From: Tetragonia tetragonoides
Lineage: Eukaryota; Streptophyta; Magnoliopsida; Caryophyllales; Aizoaceae
NCBI GenBank assembly: GCA_038025085.1
Contig: CM076153.1
Location: forward strand, 8,215,501 to 8,279,500
DNA: 64,000 nucleotides
Direction: 5' to 3'
Position numbers and translations under genes: made by a program. Below the pieces are notes generated by a model, which was not told the DNA's origin, did no database searches, and saw only the letters and a program-made list of their open reading frames with translations. Positions within the stretch are counted from its first letter, which is position 1; each line of letters begins with the position of its first letter. Below, in pieces: positions 47,185 to 59,728 of the stretch.

Positions 47185-48189
47185 TCACCTATGAGAACCA
47201 TAACCATTAACTACCAACTCAACAGCACCATTCCCTCTCCTCAACGCCTCGGAATTCCCTTCCTCTTGCTTAATCTCATCAACCCCGCCCTCATCCGAAT
47301 CCGAATCCAAAGTAAACTGACTCTCATTCTCCACCCTCTGCATCACACCACCAATAGGCTTATAACTCCTATAATCACCCCCATCAACAAACTTCTTCCC
47401 GAAAACAGAATATACCCCAGTAACCACAGCCACGAGGAGAGCAAGATGACAATTAAACAACAACACTGCAATCGCCCCGCCACGATGAGAATCCATATGA
47501 CCCAAACACTTAATTGTAAAATTCCCTCTACTCTTATGAAGCAATGTACAATTATGAGCAATCAAATTGGTATAAAAAGACAAACCCATTTGCACGAACC
47601 AAGTTCCTTGCAAAATCAACCCAACCCCACGTGCTAATCTGGGCACATTTGAATTAGGGCATTTGAGCTCAATCAAAGTGGAAAACAAACAAACCGAAAT
47701 GGGTACAAGCATTAAATCATAGTAACGATTCTCAATCCCATTTGGGTCTTTCAAGTGGAGATAAAAGAGCAGAAATTCTTCCACAAAAGCGAATAAAAGA
47801 ACCAAATTGATTAACGGGTAAGGGAAAGATAAAGACTTTGATCTTGACAAGTTGGTAAAGAGACCCAGAAGTGAGAACATTAGAAAAAGAGATGAAATTG
47901 CAAGTACCTGAAGTTGAAGAGAGGGACCCAGTTTGTCATTTGAGTTAATGGAGTTGAGGAGAGAGAAAAGAGAGTTGAAAATGAAGAGGAGAGAGAGTGA
48001 ACAGGTTGCGATTAGGGTTAGGGTTGAGAAACGCTGCGTTTTGGGAGTTTGTGATTGTGGGGGTGATGATGGTTTGGAGAGAGAAAGAGGTGAGATTGGA
48101 GATGATGATGAATAGGGTGAGGAGAGAGATTCCCAAGCTCCGATTAAGATGAAAGTGCCACCAGCAAAGGACATAGAAAAGAGGCTCAT
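47185..48189 (-). CDS. TMEM45-like multi-span membrane protein (DUF716)
   Basis: Single-exon, 334-residue integral membrane protein. Hydrophobic segments are visible near residues 8-20, 57-80, 92-110, 120-145, 155-172, 188-208 and 238-260. The motifs EEFLLFYLH, GxGLILQGTWFVQMG and ALLVAVVTGVY are characteristic of the TMEM45/DUF716 family as I know it in plants. The C-terminal 70 residues are polar and acidic and probably cytosolic. The first ATG is used; the start MSLFSMSFAGGTFILIGAWE is typical. Some plant DUF716 proteins have been linked to virus response, but a defined function is lacking. Gene intact. Confidence 0.85.
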   Translation of the reverse strand: MSLFSMSFAGGTFILIGAWESLSSPYSSSSPISPLSLSKPSSPPQSQTPKTQRFSTLTLIATCSLSLLFIFNSLFSLLNSINSNDKLGPSLQLQVLAISSLFLMFSLLGLFTNLSRSKSLSFPYPLINLVLLFAFVEEFLLFYLHLKDPNGIENRYYDLMLVPISVCLFSTLIELKCPNSNVPRLARGVGLILQGTWFVQMGLSFYTNLIAHNCTLLHKSRGNFTIKCLGHMDSHRGGAIAVLLFNCHLALLVAVVTGVYSVFGKKFVDGGDYRSYKPIGGVMQRVENESQFTLDSDSDEGGVDEIKQEEGNSEALRRGNGAVELVVNGYGSHR

Positions 48190-49128
48190 TGTTTGCTGTT
48201 TTTTTTTCTAAATTTGAGAACAATTGTTTGTTTGTTTGTTCTTGGTTTATGCAAGTTTGTGTGTGATTTTATGGTTTGTGATATGAGAGATGATGATGAA
48301 CAGAGAGAGATTGGATCGAAGAAGATGGTCAGAGTTTGAAGGAGAGAGAGAAGAGAACACAAAGGTCGTTGAAGGTGAAAAGTCAAGATGGAAGGGTCAC
48401 CGCACCGGAAGCTGCGGTGTTAAGATCTTCTCAGTGTCTGTTTGTTTTTTTTGTTTTTTTTTTCCTTTTGTATTTGATTTGCACTTTGTTTGATCCGTTT
48501 GGCAAGAACAAATATTGTGTTCCATCAAAAAAAAAAAAAAAAAACAAATATTGTGAGACAGTGAGACTGTCTAAAACATAAAGTGGGATAATTTTTGATA
48601 GAATTAGGGGTCCTTTTTAACTTTTTGTAATGACTAATCTGATTTCATATCTAAAATGCAAATTATCTCACCATTAGGCGATCTTAAAAATATTTTTGTA
48701 AAAGGTCAAATTTCATTTGCAATTTCGTTCATAAAAAATTGCATTGTGCATTGCATTTTGAAAAATTTCAATTAAGGTATCGTATTTGAAAAATATTATT
48801 GTTCGCAATTCAACTCCCATTCTGTTTCACTGGAGATTTGTATACACTCCTTTGCTTCAACATTTTCGAAGGGGTACAATACTCGTACCCATCAATCAGC
48901 TTGTTAATTATTACAATTATACAAATATTCTGCAATGATTTTCCATCGGGGTATTATCATGGTTAAATCTTTAAAGCAGTGACAATAAGTTTGTTAATGA
49001 CTACAACAATACAATCAACTAAGTACAATATCGATGTCATATCATATATGTGGTCGTTCTTCTAATTGCAAATCAAATTGGATCAATATCAATGACATTA
49101 GTATGATGGTGCAACAAATTAAAACTAA

Positions 49129-49420
49129 GGCTCCGTTTGATTCACCTAGATAAAACTGATCTGAACTGATCTGAATTGAATTGAACTGAACTTAATTGAT
49201 TTTTTGAACTTGACCGTTAATCATTTAAAATTTGTCCAAACATAGTCAATATTGGACTCATTTGAAAGTATGCTTTGAGATCTTTCCGAAGACATAATTT
49301 TCATCATGAAATTATTTCGGAATAAAAATTTATATGACTAACAAAGTTACATATGAACTGAACTGAACTGGACTAAACTGAACTGAATTTAAGTAAAATT
49401 AAGGTGAATCAAACAAAGCC
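49129..49420. mobile_element. Tourist-type MITE, copy 2 of a pair with 19671-19937
   Basis: Ends GGCTCCGTTTGATTCACCT and AGGTGAATCAAACAAAGCC are flanked by TAA (49126-49128 and 49421-49423). The central 150 bp, including the stretch around TTGGACTCATTTGAAAGTATG, is almost identical to the copy at 19671. The extra length here comes from additional CTGAA units near both ends. Confidence 0.88.
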
Positions 49421-49423
49421 TAA

Positions 49424-50269
49424 ATACGTTATTCTACAAAAGTAGTTAGTAATCAATCTAATCAAGATAGGCAATAAAATAATATACAAACGAACATCAA
49501 TATCTGCAAAGTGTTGTAGAAGCAAGATATCGAGATGAGATCTACTCCCACACTCTTTCGAATATCTCATAAAAATTAAATAAAAATATAAAAAAAAAAA
49601 TAATTTTTGTGAATTGTGAGGTATTAGAGGTAGTGTAGGAGAGGATCTCAACACCAAAATATCACATGTTCTAAACATGTTTTGTTGAGTGGATAAAGGA
49701 AGTAATGATATCAAAGAAATACTTATCATATCTCCTCAAGTAAGTTATAAGTGATGCGTGTGCAAAACCTAATTTCCAAACCAATCACACATAAAAAAAA
49801 GTATGCAATCAACTTTCCAAAAGTTAACTAGATATGGAAATAGAAATGTAATGCGTGTAAAATAATTTTTTTAAAAACATCACCAACCGTGGATACCACA
49901 ATGAAATATCCGTACCAATAACAAATTATAGCAAATTGTAGTTACAAGAAGAAAATTATTAGGGGATTATTTTCATGACTTAGTTATTTCTTATTTGTCT
50001 TTATAATATTTTAAAAAAAATTGACCTATTTTTATTAGGATAATTTTCGTTTTTTGTCTCTCTTTGAGAGGTTGTAGGGATATTAATAACAGACATACAA
50101 CTACAAGTAATTCATTATCATAATTATTTTTGAAAGATGATTTATCAACTTTTTTTTGTTATGGGAGTTTTTATTCGTTTATCCACATACTAAGAAATAA
50201 ATTAGAAATTTCCTCCAAAAAAAAAAAAGAAATTAGAAAATGTGGAGTATAAAATAATGAAATCTTGAC
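49424..50269. other. 5' flank of the CREG-like gene
   Basis: AT-rich spacer with poly-A runs (near 49588, 49790 and 50218). No gene seen; the last part is the promoter region of the gene starting at 50389. Confidence 0.4.
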
Positions 50270-50277
50270 TATATAAA
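50270..50277 (+). promoter_or_regulatory. TATA box of the CREG-like gene
   Basis: TATATAAA lies 112 bp upstream of the ATG at 50389, a normal distance for a plant promoter with an 80-90 nt leader. Pattern match only. Confidence 0.5.
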
Positions 50278-50388
50278 CTGGGCAGTGGGTAGTGTCTATC
50301 TTCCCAATCTCTAGTGCCCATCAGTTGCTTGCTCAAATTATTCAACAGGATCAAAAATTAACAGAGAGATCATTATACTAAGAGCAAA

Positions 50389-53300
50389 ATGAAATTGATA
50401 TCCCCAATCTCCATAGCAGCAATCCCCTTTGTGCTGTATTTGATAGTGTTGCAGAGTAGAGTTGAAGGACGCTTGCTTGAGCTTTCTCTCTCCAAACCAC
50501 AACCCAATGATGCCGCTGCTTATGCTCGCTGGTTAATCTCCCAGAATTCATGGGGGGCTCTCAAGTAATACTCTTTTCTCTCTCTCTATCTAACCCAATT
50601 TCCAATTGCTGCTTTTCTTATTTGATTCATTGTTATGGGCAACATTAGGCATGGTTATTGATTGCAATTTGACTTTATTTGACTTCAAATTCTGTTTCTA
50701 TTGAGACCCTTTTTGTTGTTTGATCACTATATGAATAAGTTGGGATTTTGTTAATTTCCCTAAAACATAATAGTCTCCTTCCAACCCCCAATTGGTGATA
50801 TTGTTGTGGTTGTTCTTGTTGTTGTAATTTTTTAGTCTACTACTACTCTTTTGTTATTGTTGTTGTGCTTTGGACATTTTATTAATTTAGTTATCAACAT
50901 ATGATAAACTGGATTGCACGAACACGGCCAAAGGGCGTGATAAGACCCGGGAAGGTGACATTTATAGAGGGTGAAAAGCCTAATATATGTTGGTCAATTC
51001 GTGTGTTGGGCGTGAGACATTCCACTTGTCTGGCATATTTATGCTTCTTAGATGATAAATATGGTACTTGGATAATGCATACCTGTTTGATACTGGACAC
51101 TTTGATGTATATGCCTGATGTTTGGACTTTGGATGCTTCAATATAGGCTAAAATCATGCAAATATTTGGATTATTGCTAACTTAGACATGTGCCGTTGTG
51201 GATGGTTGTAGCCAAGTTATGTAGGTTATAAACTTATCATGATGTGTTTGGATGTCAAGTTGTTTGACTGATACTTGGGGATTGGTTACATCAATTACAT
51301 GTGATTGAATCAGAACAGTTGCAGTTGGGAAATATGAGATTGAAATCAACCTTCAGACCTTCAGGACAGTGATGTAGATGTCGTAGTGTTTCCACAAGCA
51401 AGCATTACATTTGAAATGAGTTACGTGTTTTGAACTAACCCTGATGCGCTCACAGTGAAACATTTTCCATTCCAAATTGTGGCTCATCTTCATTACAAGT
51501 GTAGGAGTTATTGTTGTATTTCATGCTGAAACTCGAAGTAACTTTGCAAACCTGATAGAACGTTGCAAAATCATTTTTGTCTACGTTCATATTTTCCTAA
51601 AGAGGATGTTTCTTGAGGATGAAGCTGATAAGTTTATCTTATAACTTGCAGTACCATTTCAAAGGATTTAGGAGGCGCACCGTTTGGGTACTTTCTCTTT
51701 CTCACTTTCCTCCTCTCCCTCCCAAGCTCTTTTCTGCGTAGTATAGCCATGATTGGAAAAAACCTCAGAATTTAGTATATTATAGTTATATCTTTCTTGA
51801 TTCTCTATTTCCCCTTTTTCTTAGGCAAAAGTGCACTCACCAATTCTTTTATTGCACAATCAAGAAAAATAACAATGAATCCCAGGCATATTCCAGGGAG
51901 AATATCAAAAGTGAAAATAATTCCCAAATCTCACAGGTAAACTTGTAGAGGGGGGTGGGACCTCCCTAAGGGTAAGCCTGTGACTAAACTTTGTAGACGC
52001 CATCAGCTGGGTGTTTACTTTGGTGTTGTTTTAAATAGTAATAACAAGTTCACAACAAGACATCTGATGCTGAGATTCCACAAAAACAAGTTTTGCAGTT
52101 GGTTGAGACATTCAGCCTCACCCTTGGAATCTCTGTTTTAGCTCTTGCCAAATATTGTTATTGGCTGAACTGATGCAACAACTCTCTTCTATAATCTGCT
52201 GAAATTTATCCTTCTGGCTTGATATGTCATATGTACTTAATTCCTGATCAATATAATAAATCTTATATGCTCATAAGCATCTAATCAAGCTGATGCCAAA
52301 CTTCAATAGGATAGGAAAACCCAAAAAGCAGGTGTTGACTGTTTTCAGCATAAAGAACACAGAAAATACAGTTGTTTTGAATAAGCAACCCATTTCACAA
52401 CTCTGTCGTAACAAGTATCTTTTGACAGGCAAGCCCCAAGATAAAGAAATGAAGTACAAGGTTTTAACCATATGACTTAGCCAACGGGGGAAACTGTACT
52501 ATGATTCATAGATCATACTAGGCTTTTTAATAGAAAAACTTCCATCAATAGCCACTTTTGTATCCGACCGGTTGCCACCTCCTTATAACCAAATCTGTTC
52601 CACTAATCCCTGACTAATATTCTCCTTCAAGCAGAGGAAGACTATTCTGGTTTTAAGATACCTTGGATAAACCATAAAAAGCTTTAGAAAAGCCATTTTG
52701 TTTCACTGTTTCATGCCTTTCATGTTCGATCCCCCTCTTTCTCTATGAACTGCAACTTTGTGCCAAGAAATGAGACAAACACCTCTATTATGGAAATCCC
52801 TGCCGTGATATAAGCTTAGGAATTTCTGTTCATTTCAAAACCTGCATCATCCTAGGAAAATTATCTCATCTCATACAGGCTTTTTTGGCTTCGTTCTAGT
52901 AGGTGGTGCTTTTGCTAGCTGATCATCTTGTAGTAGTAAAGATATGATAGAAGAAACCTACTGCAGAGAGAACAATATAGACATGGAAAGTGGAGAACAT
53001 ACATAGTACAAATGTAATATATAGAATTCCTTGTTATCATAAATCAGTCACTTGTAAGTTGTAAAGCAGTGTCGTATCCATTCCTTATCACGCAGCGCCT
53101 GACATCCTATTACAAGCCATAGTGGGCATGATTGTGATTTACTGAATAATTCTTCTTAATTCATTACTGTATGATGTGTCTGCTTCTAGGAATGTGGTAT
53201 CATTTAGTGATGGTCTTCCCGGCGAAGGTGCAGGAATACCCTACTTCTATTTGACAACCCTTGATCCCACTGCAGCAAATGCACTGAAGGACCAGAGATC

Positions 53301-54376
53301 CTCGTTGGCAGTGAGTGAGTATCCAATTGGAACTTGTGGGAAGACAGATCCTGAGAACCCTACTTGTGCAAAGATTACTCTTACAGGAAAGGTGCGCAAT
53401 ATCCTCACTAGTTTGTTATTTTAACAAATCAATTGGTGGTGGTTGTGCAAGAAACTATCTGCAAATATTTTGAAAGTCAAAATTAGAGATGGAGAAAACA
53501 AGCTTGATCCTTGATAATATAAACAAATCTAAGATGGTTAATTACCTATGATCTATGGGTGTTGTGTAAAGCTGACTTGGCTGGTATTGTCCCTTTGACA
53601 GTGTGTGGAATCACAAACGATTTGCCAGGATATCTGTCAGAGATCAGATTGTTAGTTTCATAAGACTACTTACTTATATATTAATTAATTTATTTATTGA
53701 GGGGCTTGCAGATTTAGATTAATTAAGTCGGAAGTTTCCATTTGTAATTGATCTCCACGTACACGAGATTGTGTGTTAACCATGTCAATGTCTGGAGCAC
53801 TTAATACCAGTCCTGTTGAAATAGGAGCTCTTATATTGGCATGTGAATTGAGAGCGTAAGTGAAGGATTTAAGACATTAAACATTTTAGCTAACTCAATG
53901 ATACTGCCTTTGGTGTTATAGTTGAAACTGCTCGATGGGAAGTCCAAAGAAGCAGAATTCGGACAAAGTGCTTTGTTCGCAAATCATCCTGAGATGAAGG
54001 GTACATATTACACAGTTTTCTACCGTTAAATATCCGCTTCTCTCTTGCTTGCATTTTTTTGTTGTTGTTGATCTTGCTGTTTTTTGGTTGGAACAGATTG
54101 GCCCAAGAACCACAACTTCCAGGTTTTCAAACTAGAAATCGAGGATATATTTTTGATCAACTGGTTTGGAGGTCCAAAACCTCTTACTGTTGATCAATAT
54201 TTACATTGGAAAAAGTGAGTGAAATTGCAAGAACATTAGTTGTTGCCTCTTTTCGTGAAATAAATGCACATTTGTTATTTCCCGGTCTCTTTCAAAGTTC
54301 TCGATATCCTTCTATAATCGTTTGATGAGTGGTTCTACTTTCTTTACGCAGGGCCAAAGCAACACTCTCTTCATAG
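50389..54376 (+). CDS. CREG1: CREG-like secreted FMN-binding split-barrel protein
   Basis: Six exons: 50389-50564, 51652-51687, 53190-53391, 53922-54000, 54097-54214, 54352-54376; all phases join, giving 211 residues. Residues 1 to about 27 are a signal peptide (SIAAIPFVLYLIVLQS). The rest is the pyridoxamine-phosphate-oxidase-like split barrel of the CREG family (NVVSFSDG, GIPYFYLTTLDPTAANAL, SSLAVSEYP, then FALFANHPEM-like QSALFANHPEM, and VFKLEIEDIFLINWFGG). In animals CREG is a secreted or lysosomal glycoprotein without proven enzyme activity; the plant role is undefined. A partial copy with its last two exons lies at 61.6-62.6 kb. Intron 2 (1.5 kb) holds no recognisable element. Confidence 0.92.
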
Positions 54377-54814
54377 ACACAAACTATTGGCATTCCCTCG
54401 CGTCTGTACATTAATTCTGTATATTAATCAAATTGTGTTAATGGCAAAGGTTGAATGTTAACAAGACATTCTTCCTGGTAACAAGTATGTTACCAACTGC
54501 ATCAATATGTGTTGTATATTGTAACAACAAAACAGATACTACACATTTATTTGGAAACATTGAAGGGGGATCACAATGAAATAAAAACATGATTCTTCTG
54601 TAAATGTCACCGAGTTCAAGGGGGTATTGGTTACGAGTTGGTACAATACATCGGGTAAGATGTGCACTGGTTGTGCATTGGGCGCCAGTTGACACTCGAG
54701 CATGTTGTAGACACTTATTTGCTAGTTTGTTATCTTTTTTGAATTTGTATTTGACATCCTTTTTGAGCGTTGGAAACGGGAGGAAGAAATTATATAGGAA
54801 CTTATCATTTAACT

Positions 54815-54890
54815 CTGAGGAGGTAACTCAGTTGGTAAGATCTTTGAAAAGTATTCCAAAGGTCCTAGGTTCGATACATGTATCCGCTAA
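54815..54890 (+). mobile_element. tRNA-type SINE head, interrupted by a MITE
   Basis: GGTAACTCAGTTGGTAAG resembles an RNA polymerase III box A and AGGTTCGATACATG a box B about 45 bp downstream. Such a pair marks the head of tRNA-derived SINEs. The sequence resumes after the MITE at 55178 (GAGATTTCTACTCGTACTTC), suggesting the MITE landed inside the SINE. Confidence 0.45.
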
Positions 54891-55174
54891 GAGCATCTCC
54901 AATGCTACAAAGCTCTAAGTGAGTTTTTATTTGAGCCATACCATCATTGCAAAAATCCTCTTTATTTAACCCCTCATCTCCAATGGTATAAACCTCCAAA
55001 AACCTTTAGGTGAGGGACCCAATTTAGAAATAGAGTATGTCACAACCCTGATTTGTCTAGACAAAGTGGTTTGTAAAAAAAAGAGGTTTATAGGTTTGTC
55101 ACTATGGGTAGAAGTTTATTTGGAGGGTTTTTCACCTCACAAATCTCTCCAAAACCCTTGCATTGGAGATGCTC
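54891..55174. mobile_element. PIF-Harbinger-type MITE (GAGCATCTCCAATGC ends)
   Basis: Ends GAGCATCTCCAATGC and GCATTGGAGATGCTC are perfect inverted repeats flanked by TAA (54888-54890 and 55175-55177). GAGCATCTCCAATG termini are widespread in plant MITEs. 284 bp, non-coding. Confidence 0.88.
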
Positions 55175-55571
55175 TAAGAGATTTCTACTCGTACTTCGCT
55201 TTTAAGTGAAGTACGAAGTATAATTCAAATAGATTTCAGCGAGTTATAAAGTGTTGAATGTTAATAAAAAATAATTTAATTTAGTCTAATTTAGTGCAAT
55301 GATTCAATTTAAATCATTTTGAATTGAAAGCCCCTCGATTCATTATAATGGGGTGTTGATGCTTGAACAAGGTGTAAATTCTGTAATTTAATGGACATGT
55401 CAGGTACATCCACCCGATTACTGATTTTGCAAGCACGGTTGATTTGACATTTTGATATGACATCCTAAGTTTTAATAAGTTTCAGTTTTCTTTATTTTGT
55501 TTCAAAATTTTCCTAGTTTTCAGTTTAAAAAAAAGCGTGCCCTTAATTATGTAGGAGATATGACATGACAT

Positions 55572-55909
55572 TAGGCCTGGTAAAAGCTGACCCGACTCGA
55601 CCTGAAGAACCTATAAAAAGTGGGTTAGAGTTGAGATTTTTATCCCGTTTATTAAATGGTTTAGGTTAAAGTTGAAATTTTCAACCAGAAAATAACCCGT
55701 TTATTTACCTCTATCAATTTTATTTTGGAACTAAGTGAATATTTATAAGCCAAATAATTAACAATCACTAAAATTTTATAGATTAAATGGGTCGACCTAA
55801 TTAACATATTTATTAAAGAAAATTGGATTATAGTTAGAGTTTCCGATCCATTTAATAAATGAGTTAGGTCAAAACAAACCCGACCCAACCCGATAAATTG
55901 CTAGCCCTA
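55572..55909. mobile_element. hAT-type non-autonomous element, CCCGA-rich
   Basis: Begins TAGGCCTGGTAAAAGC and ends TTGCTAGCCCTA, with the perfect 8-bp duplication CATGACAT on both sides (55564-55571 and 55910-55917). Interior words GACCCGACTCGACC and AACCCGACCCAACCCG relate it to the element at 41334. Confidence 0.85.
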
Positions 55910-56667
55910 CATGACATACGAAACGGAAAAAAAAAAAAGAAAAAAAAAGATTGTAATATTAAGAGAATGGAGTTGGACTGAGATGCATTTTTCTTGAATG
56001 AACCGAAACATCTCTGTGCCTTTGCGCCGCGGTGCCCTTTGTTACCGGGATATCGAATCGGATCGTGCCGTCGACGCCATCTCTCTCTCTCCTTGGAAGG
56101 TATGGACTAAAGTTTCCTCTTTTAATTTCCGTAATACTATATTATTTGTTATCTGTTGTATTTCTTTCTTTCCATTTTTTTGTGTTCATCTTTTACTCTG
56201 AGTTTAATTTCTGTGGAAAATTGTTTATAATTCGATGATTTGGTAATAAAAACACTCAATTAAGATGGGTTTAATTTCCTTTTACTGCTTAGAGTACTTT
56301 CCTTTTCTTTTTTATTGAGAGAAAACAAAATCCATTTTCCATTTTCTCCTCAAATTGGGGATGAATGAAGGAGTTCATGAAAGAACCTGCTTTGCTTTCT
56401 ATTTTTAATTTTTCCCAGAATTCCATACTTTTAATTTTCCACAGTTTTCCTCACTGACAAGCAAACAAAGCAAATGTAAAGATTTGATTTTTTTTATAGT
56501 TTTTCTAGTTCCCAAACAAACACACTGTTAATTTACAAGATTTCATCTTTGGTGGGTAGCTGTATTTTAAGAAGTACTCACCAAATATGCATTGATGATG
56601 ATATGTATCAGAATGTGATGTTTTATGTTTTAAACTCAAATAATATTTCAGGTTGAACGAACCGAAT

Positions 56668-58585
56668 ATGGAGAAATTACATATTCCTCGTCTTGATATT
56701 GGTAGATTTCATACCACAGCAGTACCGTTGGTTGAGGTCTTCTCTGTGACTATCGACAGCAAGTCGTCTAAGCGAGTTAAACCTTATCAGGTTTATGGTG
56801 ACATTCGTGTCGTTTTAAGAGATAATTCCACCATTTACCTCTTTGACCGAGATTTTGATGATTGGGAGTTGGTTCATCCTGGTGATGAACTGTCCTTGTT
56901 TGGTCCCGATGGAGAAGCTATCCCAATCGAAGGATCTTTAATTTTAGTCCATCTTATGGATAATGCTGAGGGTATACCTATTGCTAAAGGCTGTTTCTAT
57001 TTTGAGGATGAAACTGTGTCTCCAGTTGTCTACGAAAAAGCCATCCACAAATATGTGCAAGGCAAATCGGGTCATTTTGCTTGTGTACAGGTCATTTTGC
57101 TTGTGTACAGTACGCCTTATGCCCTCGGGCAATCATGGCTAAAGTGGTGGTTTCACTCCATAAAGACGATAATGATGGTGGGTGTGTTGTTGAGGTTTAT
57201 GGAAGTATTGCTGCTCGTTCTACCCTCGATTATGGGCAGCTGAATGGAGCTAACATGTCTAGTACTCTATTTAAGGAGACAAGGGAACACCCTGTTGGAT
57301 TGGGTTATGGGGAACCTATTGAACTTCTTAGGGATACAGTGGTTGTCCCAACCTACTCATCCCTTGTTATTTCCTTGGACTTGTGTGAAGCACACATACA
57401 TGCTACCGATCGTGTTTACAAAGTTGTTGAAGATTGCACAGAATTCAAATGCGACGATCCCCGAATAGCCACACATGTATTGTCCGGCAAAGATAATACT
57501 CTAATCAAAGTCAATGTGGAATGGTTGAGCATATGTTTTCCACCCCCATTTCTTGAAGCACCAACTGGAGCATGGCAAAAATCTGGGTTGGCTAAACATA
57601 ATCCTCTAACATTCATGGAAGAAGCGGGACAAAAGGTCTGCACAGTCACCGTGGAACAAGCTTCAGCGCTCTTGAAAATCCCTTGGTAAGTGATTCTAAA
57701 TGATCCTTTTTATTTATTTGTTTATCTATATATTTGGTGTGGATGGGTTCAAACTAAATGTTCTCTTTTACACTTGATGTTGCAGGCAGCTGTCTTCAGT
57801 TCAGTTTTGTTTGTCATGTTCTATTCCATTAATGGAGTTGTTTTCTATTTTTATTGGATGTGAGGAGGGTGATAAGATGTTGAGTGTTTATGGGAAGATT
57901 GAAGTTCGTGACTCTTATGGTAAATTTCCTATCTTTGAAAGAGATTGCGACTCTGCTGTGATGTTGTCTCCATCTAACAGAAACTTTGCCTATCACGTGC
58001 CGCCCTGATTGTATGAGTTTTATAGGCAGTGAAGTGACCGCTGTAATCAACCTCAGGGATGTTACAGGTAGTGTAGAAATTAAAGGGCATATAGGGTGGA
58101 CTCTAAATGAGCCTCTCCATCCAGTATCATGGCTTGATAGGCGGATATGTTCAGTTATTCAAGGGAAGCACGGTTACGCTGCTCTGCACTATACATTGTT
58201 CTCAAAGGCGACACTGGCTACAGTGAGAGTGTTGTTGTATTCCAAAGGCACTCCATTTGTCAATGTAAATGTTCATGGAAGTGTCGTGATTAGGTATCGG
58301 AATCATCACTACCTAACCAGATACGAGGAAGATTGGTTCCGAACAATACTCTTCAAGAAATCTCTTGATGATCCTCTTGAGACACACAAGCAATTTGAAC
58401 AGCTGCCCCTTTCAAGATCAGTGGTTGGAGTGCCGTTAAATTCTCCCTTAATCATTGATGTAGACTTGTCAACTGGCTTTCATGGTCACTGTTTCAAGAA
58501 TTCTATTGAATTCCAAGTTGATGAGCCCTGTTATGAGACAATTGATGGACCAGGCCACTCTATTATTATAGTTGTAGATTGGTAG
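56668..58585 (+). pseudogene. Second tandem-DUF6598 (JIP60-like) locus, two frame breaks
   Basis: Exons 56668-57685 and 57786-58585 match the minus-strand gene at 35319-37178 in intron position, phase and sequence. The first unit starts PLVEVFSVTI at about residue 23; the second contains MELFSIFIGCEEGD and NLRDVTGSVEIKG. Two lesions interrupt the frame: a 20-bp perfect tandem duplication (57071-57090 and 57091-57110), and a net gain of one base around 57977-57990. An upstream stretch at 55998-56099 followed by a GT looks like a 5' exon, but in the joining frame it carries a stop and no ATG, so it is probably untranslated leader. The locus is called a pseudogene because of the two breaks; sequence error is the alternative. 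Confidence 0.75.
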
Positions 58586-59096
58586 ATCATCTTTCTTCCA
58601 TAACGTATAGTAACGGCTCCCTAAAACTCCCTCCACTTACCCAGTATCCCCTCCTCCTTCACGAAGGTTTGTTCCTCCACATTTTGCCGCCCTCATTGCA
58701 CGCGAAGCCTTACTGTTCTTTAATTAATTTATTTATAATCTTGGGTTTATACACTGTAGAACTGTATGCCCCTATTTGATGGCTTGTAAGCTAATTCCGA
58801 GGGTGTTTTTGCAGCATCTCTTTGGTGAATGGAGTATTGACCATTATCCAAAAAAGGAAAAAAAAACACAGTTTTAACACGCGAGTGAACAAGCTAATAA
58901 GTAATAACCGCAATTGAATGTAGAGGAATGGAACTAAGAACAGAACTTATGTCACATTCAGCTCCAAATAACGTAAACTAAACAGTAGGTAGCTGCAGCT
59001 ATATATCTATTTTGACAAAACTACTTGTATTGAGCAACATATCAGCAAAACATACAGATTCAGGCCAAACAAGCAACCATTTTGAATGGTGAACAC
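58586..59096. other. 3' flank of the second DUF6598 locus
   Basis: Contains a TC-rich stretch (58610-58670) and AT-rich spacer up to the next hAT-type element. No gene seen. Confidence 0.4.
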
Positions 59097-59399
59097 TAGA
59101 GCTGTCAAGCAGGTCGGTTCGGGTCAGGTCGGACTCATTTTTCACGGTTGAAGTATGTTTGTGTACAAACTTATAATGGACTTTCAAGATATGAAGCCAT
59201 CTTTTGTCGTTTTATGGTCGGGTTTTCGGGTTTGGCCCCTTTTTATGCCTATTTTAGCGGGTTCGGTCGGTTAATCTCATTTGCCCCGGTTTTGATGCTT
59301 TTCTATGTAAACTTTTAGTTGGCTTTCGAGTTGTTAGATTAATTTTCCATCGGTTTTTTACGAGTCGGGTTCGGATCAAATCAAATTTTGACAGATCTA
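59097..59399. mobile_element. hAT-type non-autonomous element, CGGGT-rich
   Basis: Ends TAGAGCTGTCAA and TTGACAGATCTA are inverted repeats flanked by the perfect 8-bp duplication GTGAACAC (59089-59096 and 59400-59407). The interior has CGGTTCGGGTCAGGTCGG-like repeats. Confidence 0.88.
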
Positions 59400-59728
59400 G
59401 TGAACACTAACCATCCATTAACTAACCATCAGCCAACTATAATTGAAATTGTAATTTTTTGAGTTATTCTTATTGACTAGTTTAAGACAAATGCAAGCTG
59501 CTAATCTGCTAGCAGTGATACATCATTATTTCTTGGGACTAGCTCCACTATAAAAAAGGAAACCTCAATAAAGAGAACTGTGATATCAAGTAAGAGCATG
59601 AATATACCATATATATGGATAGCTAAAACACATAACCTTATTACTAACACACTTATCTGCAAATATACAATAGTTATACTACTATGGAAAGCATTATAGA
59701 TCAGCTATTGCCTTGAGGATGAGACAAT

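Noticed and set aside
47191..47637. 148-residue open frame on the + strand
   Set aside because: It is antisense to the TMEM45-like gene.
55998..56099. GC-richer open stretch as a coding first exon of the DUF6598 locus
   Set aside because: In the frame that would join the next exon it has a stop at 55999 and no ATG, so at most it is untranslated leader.
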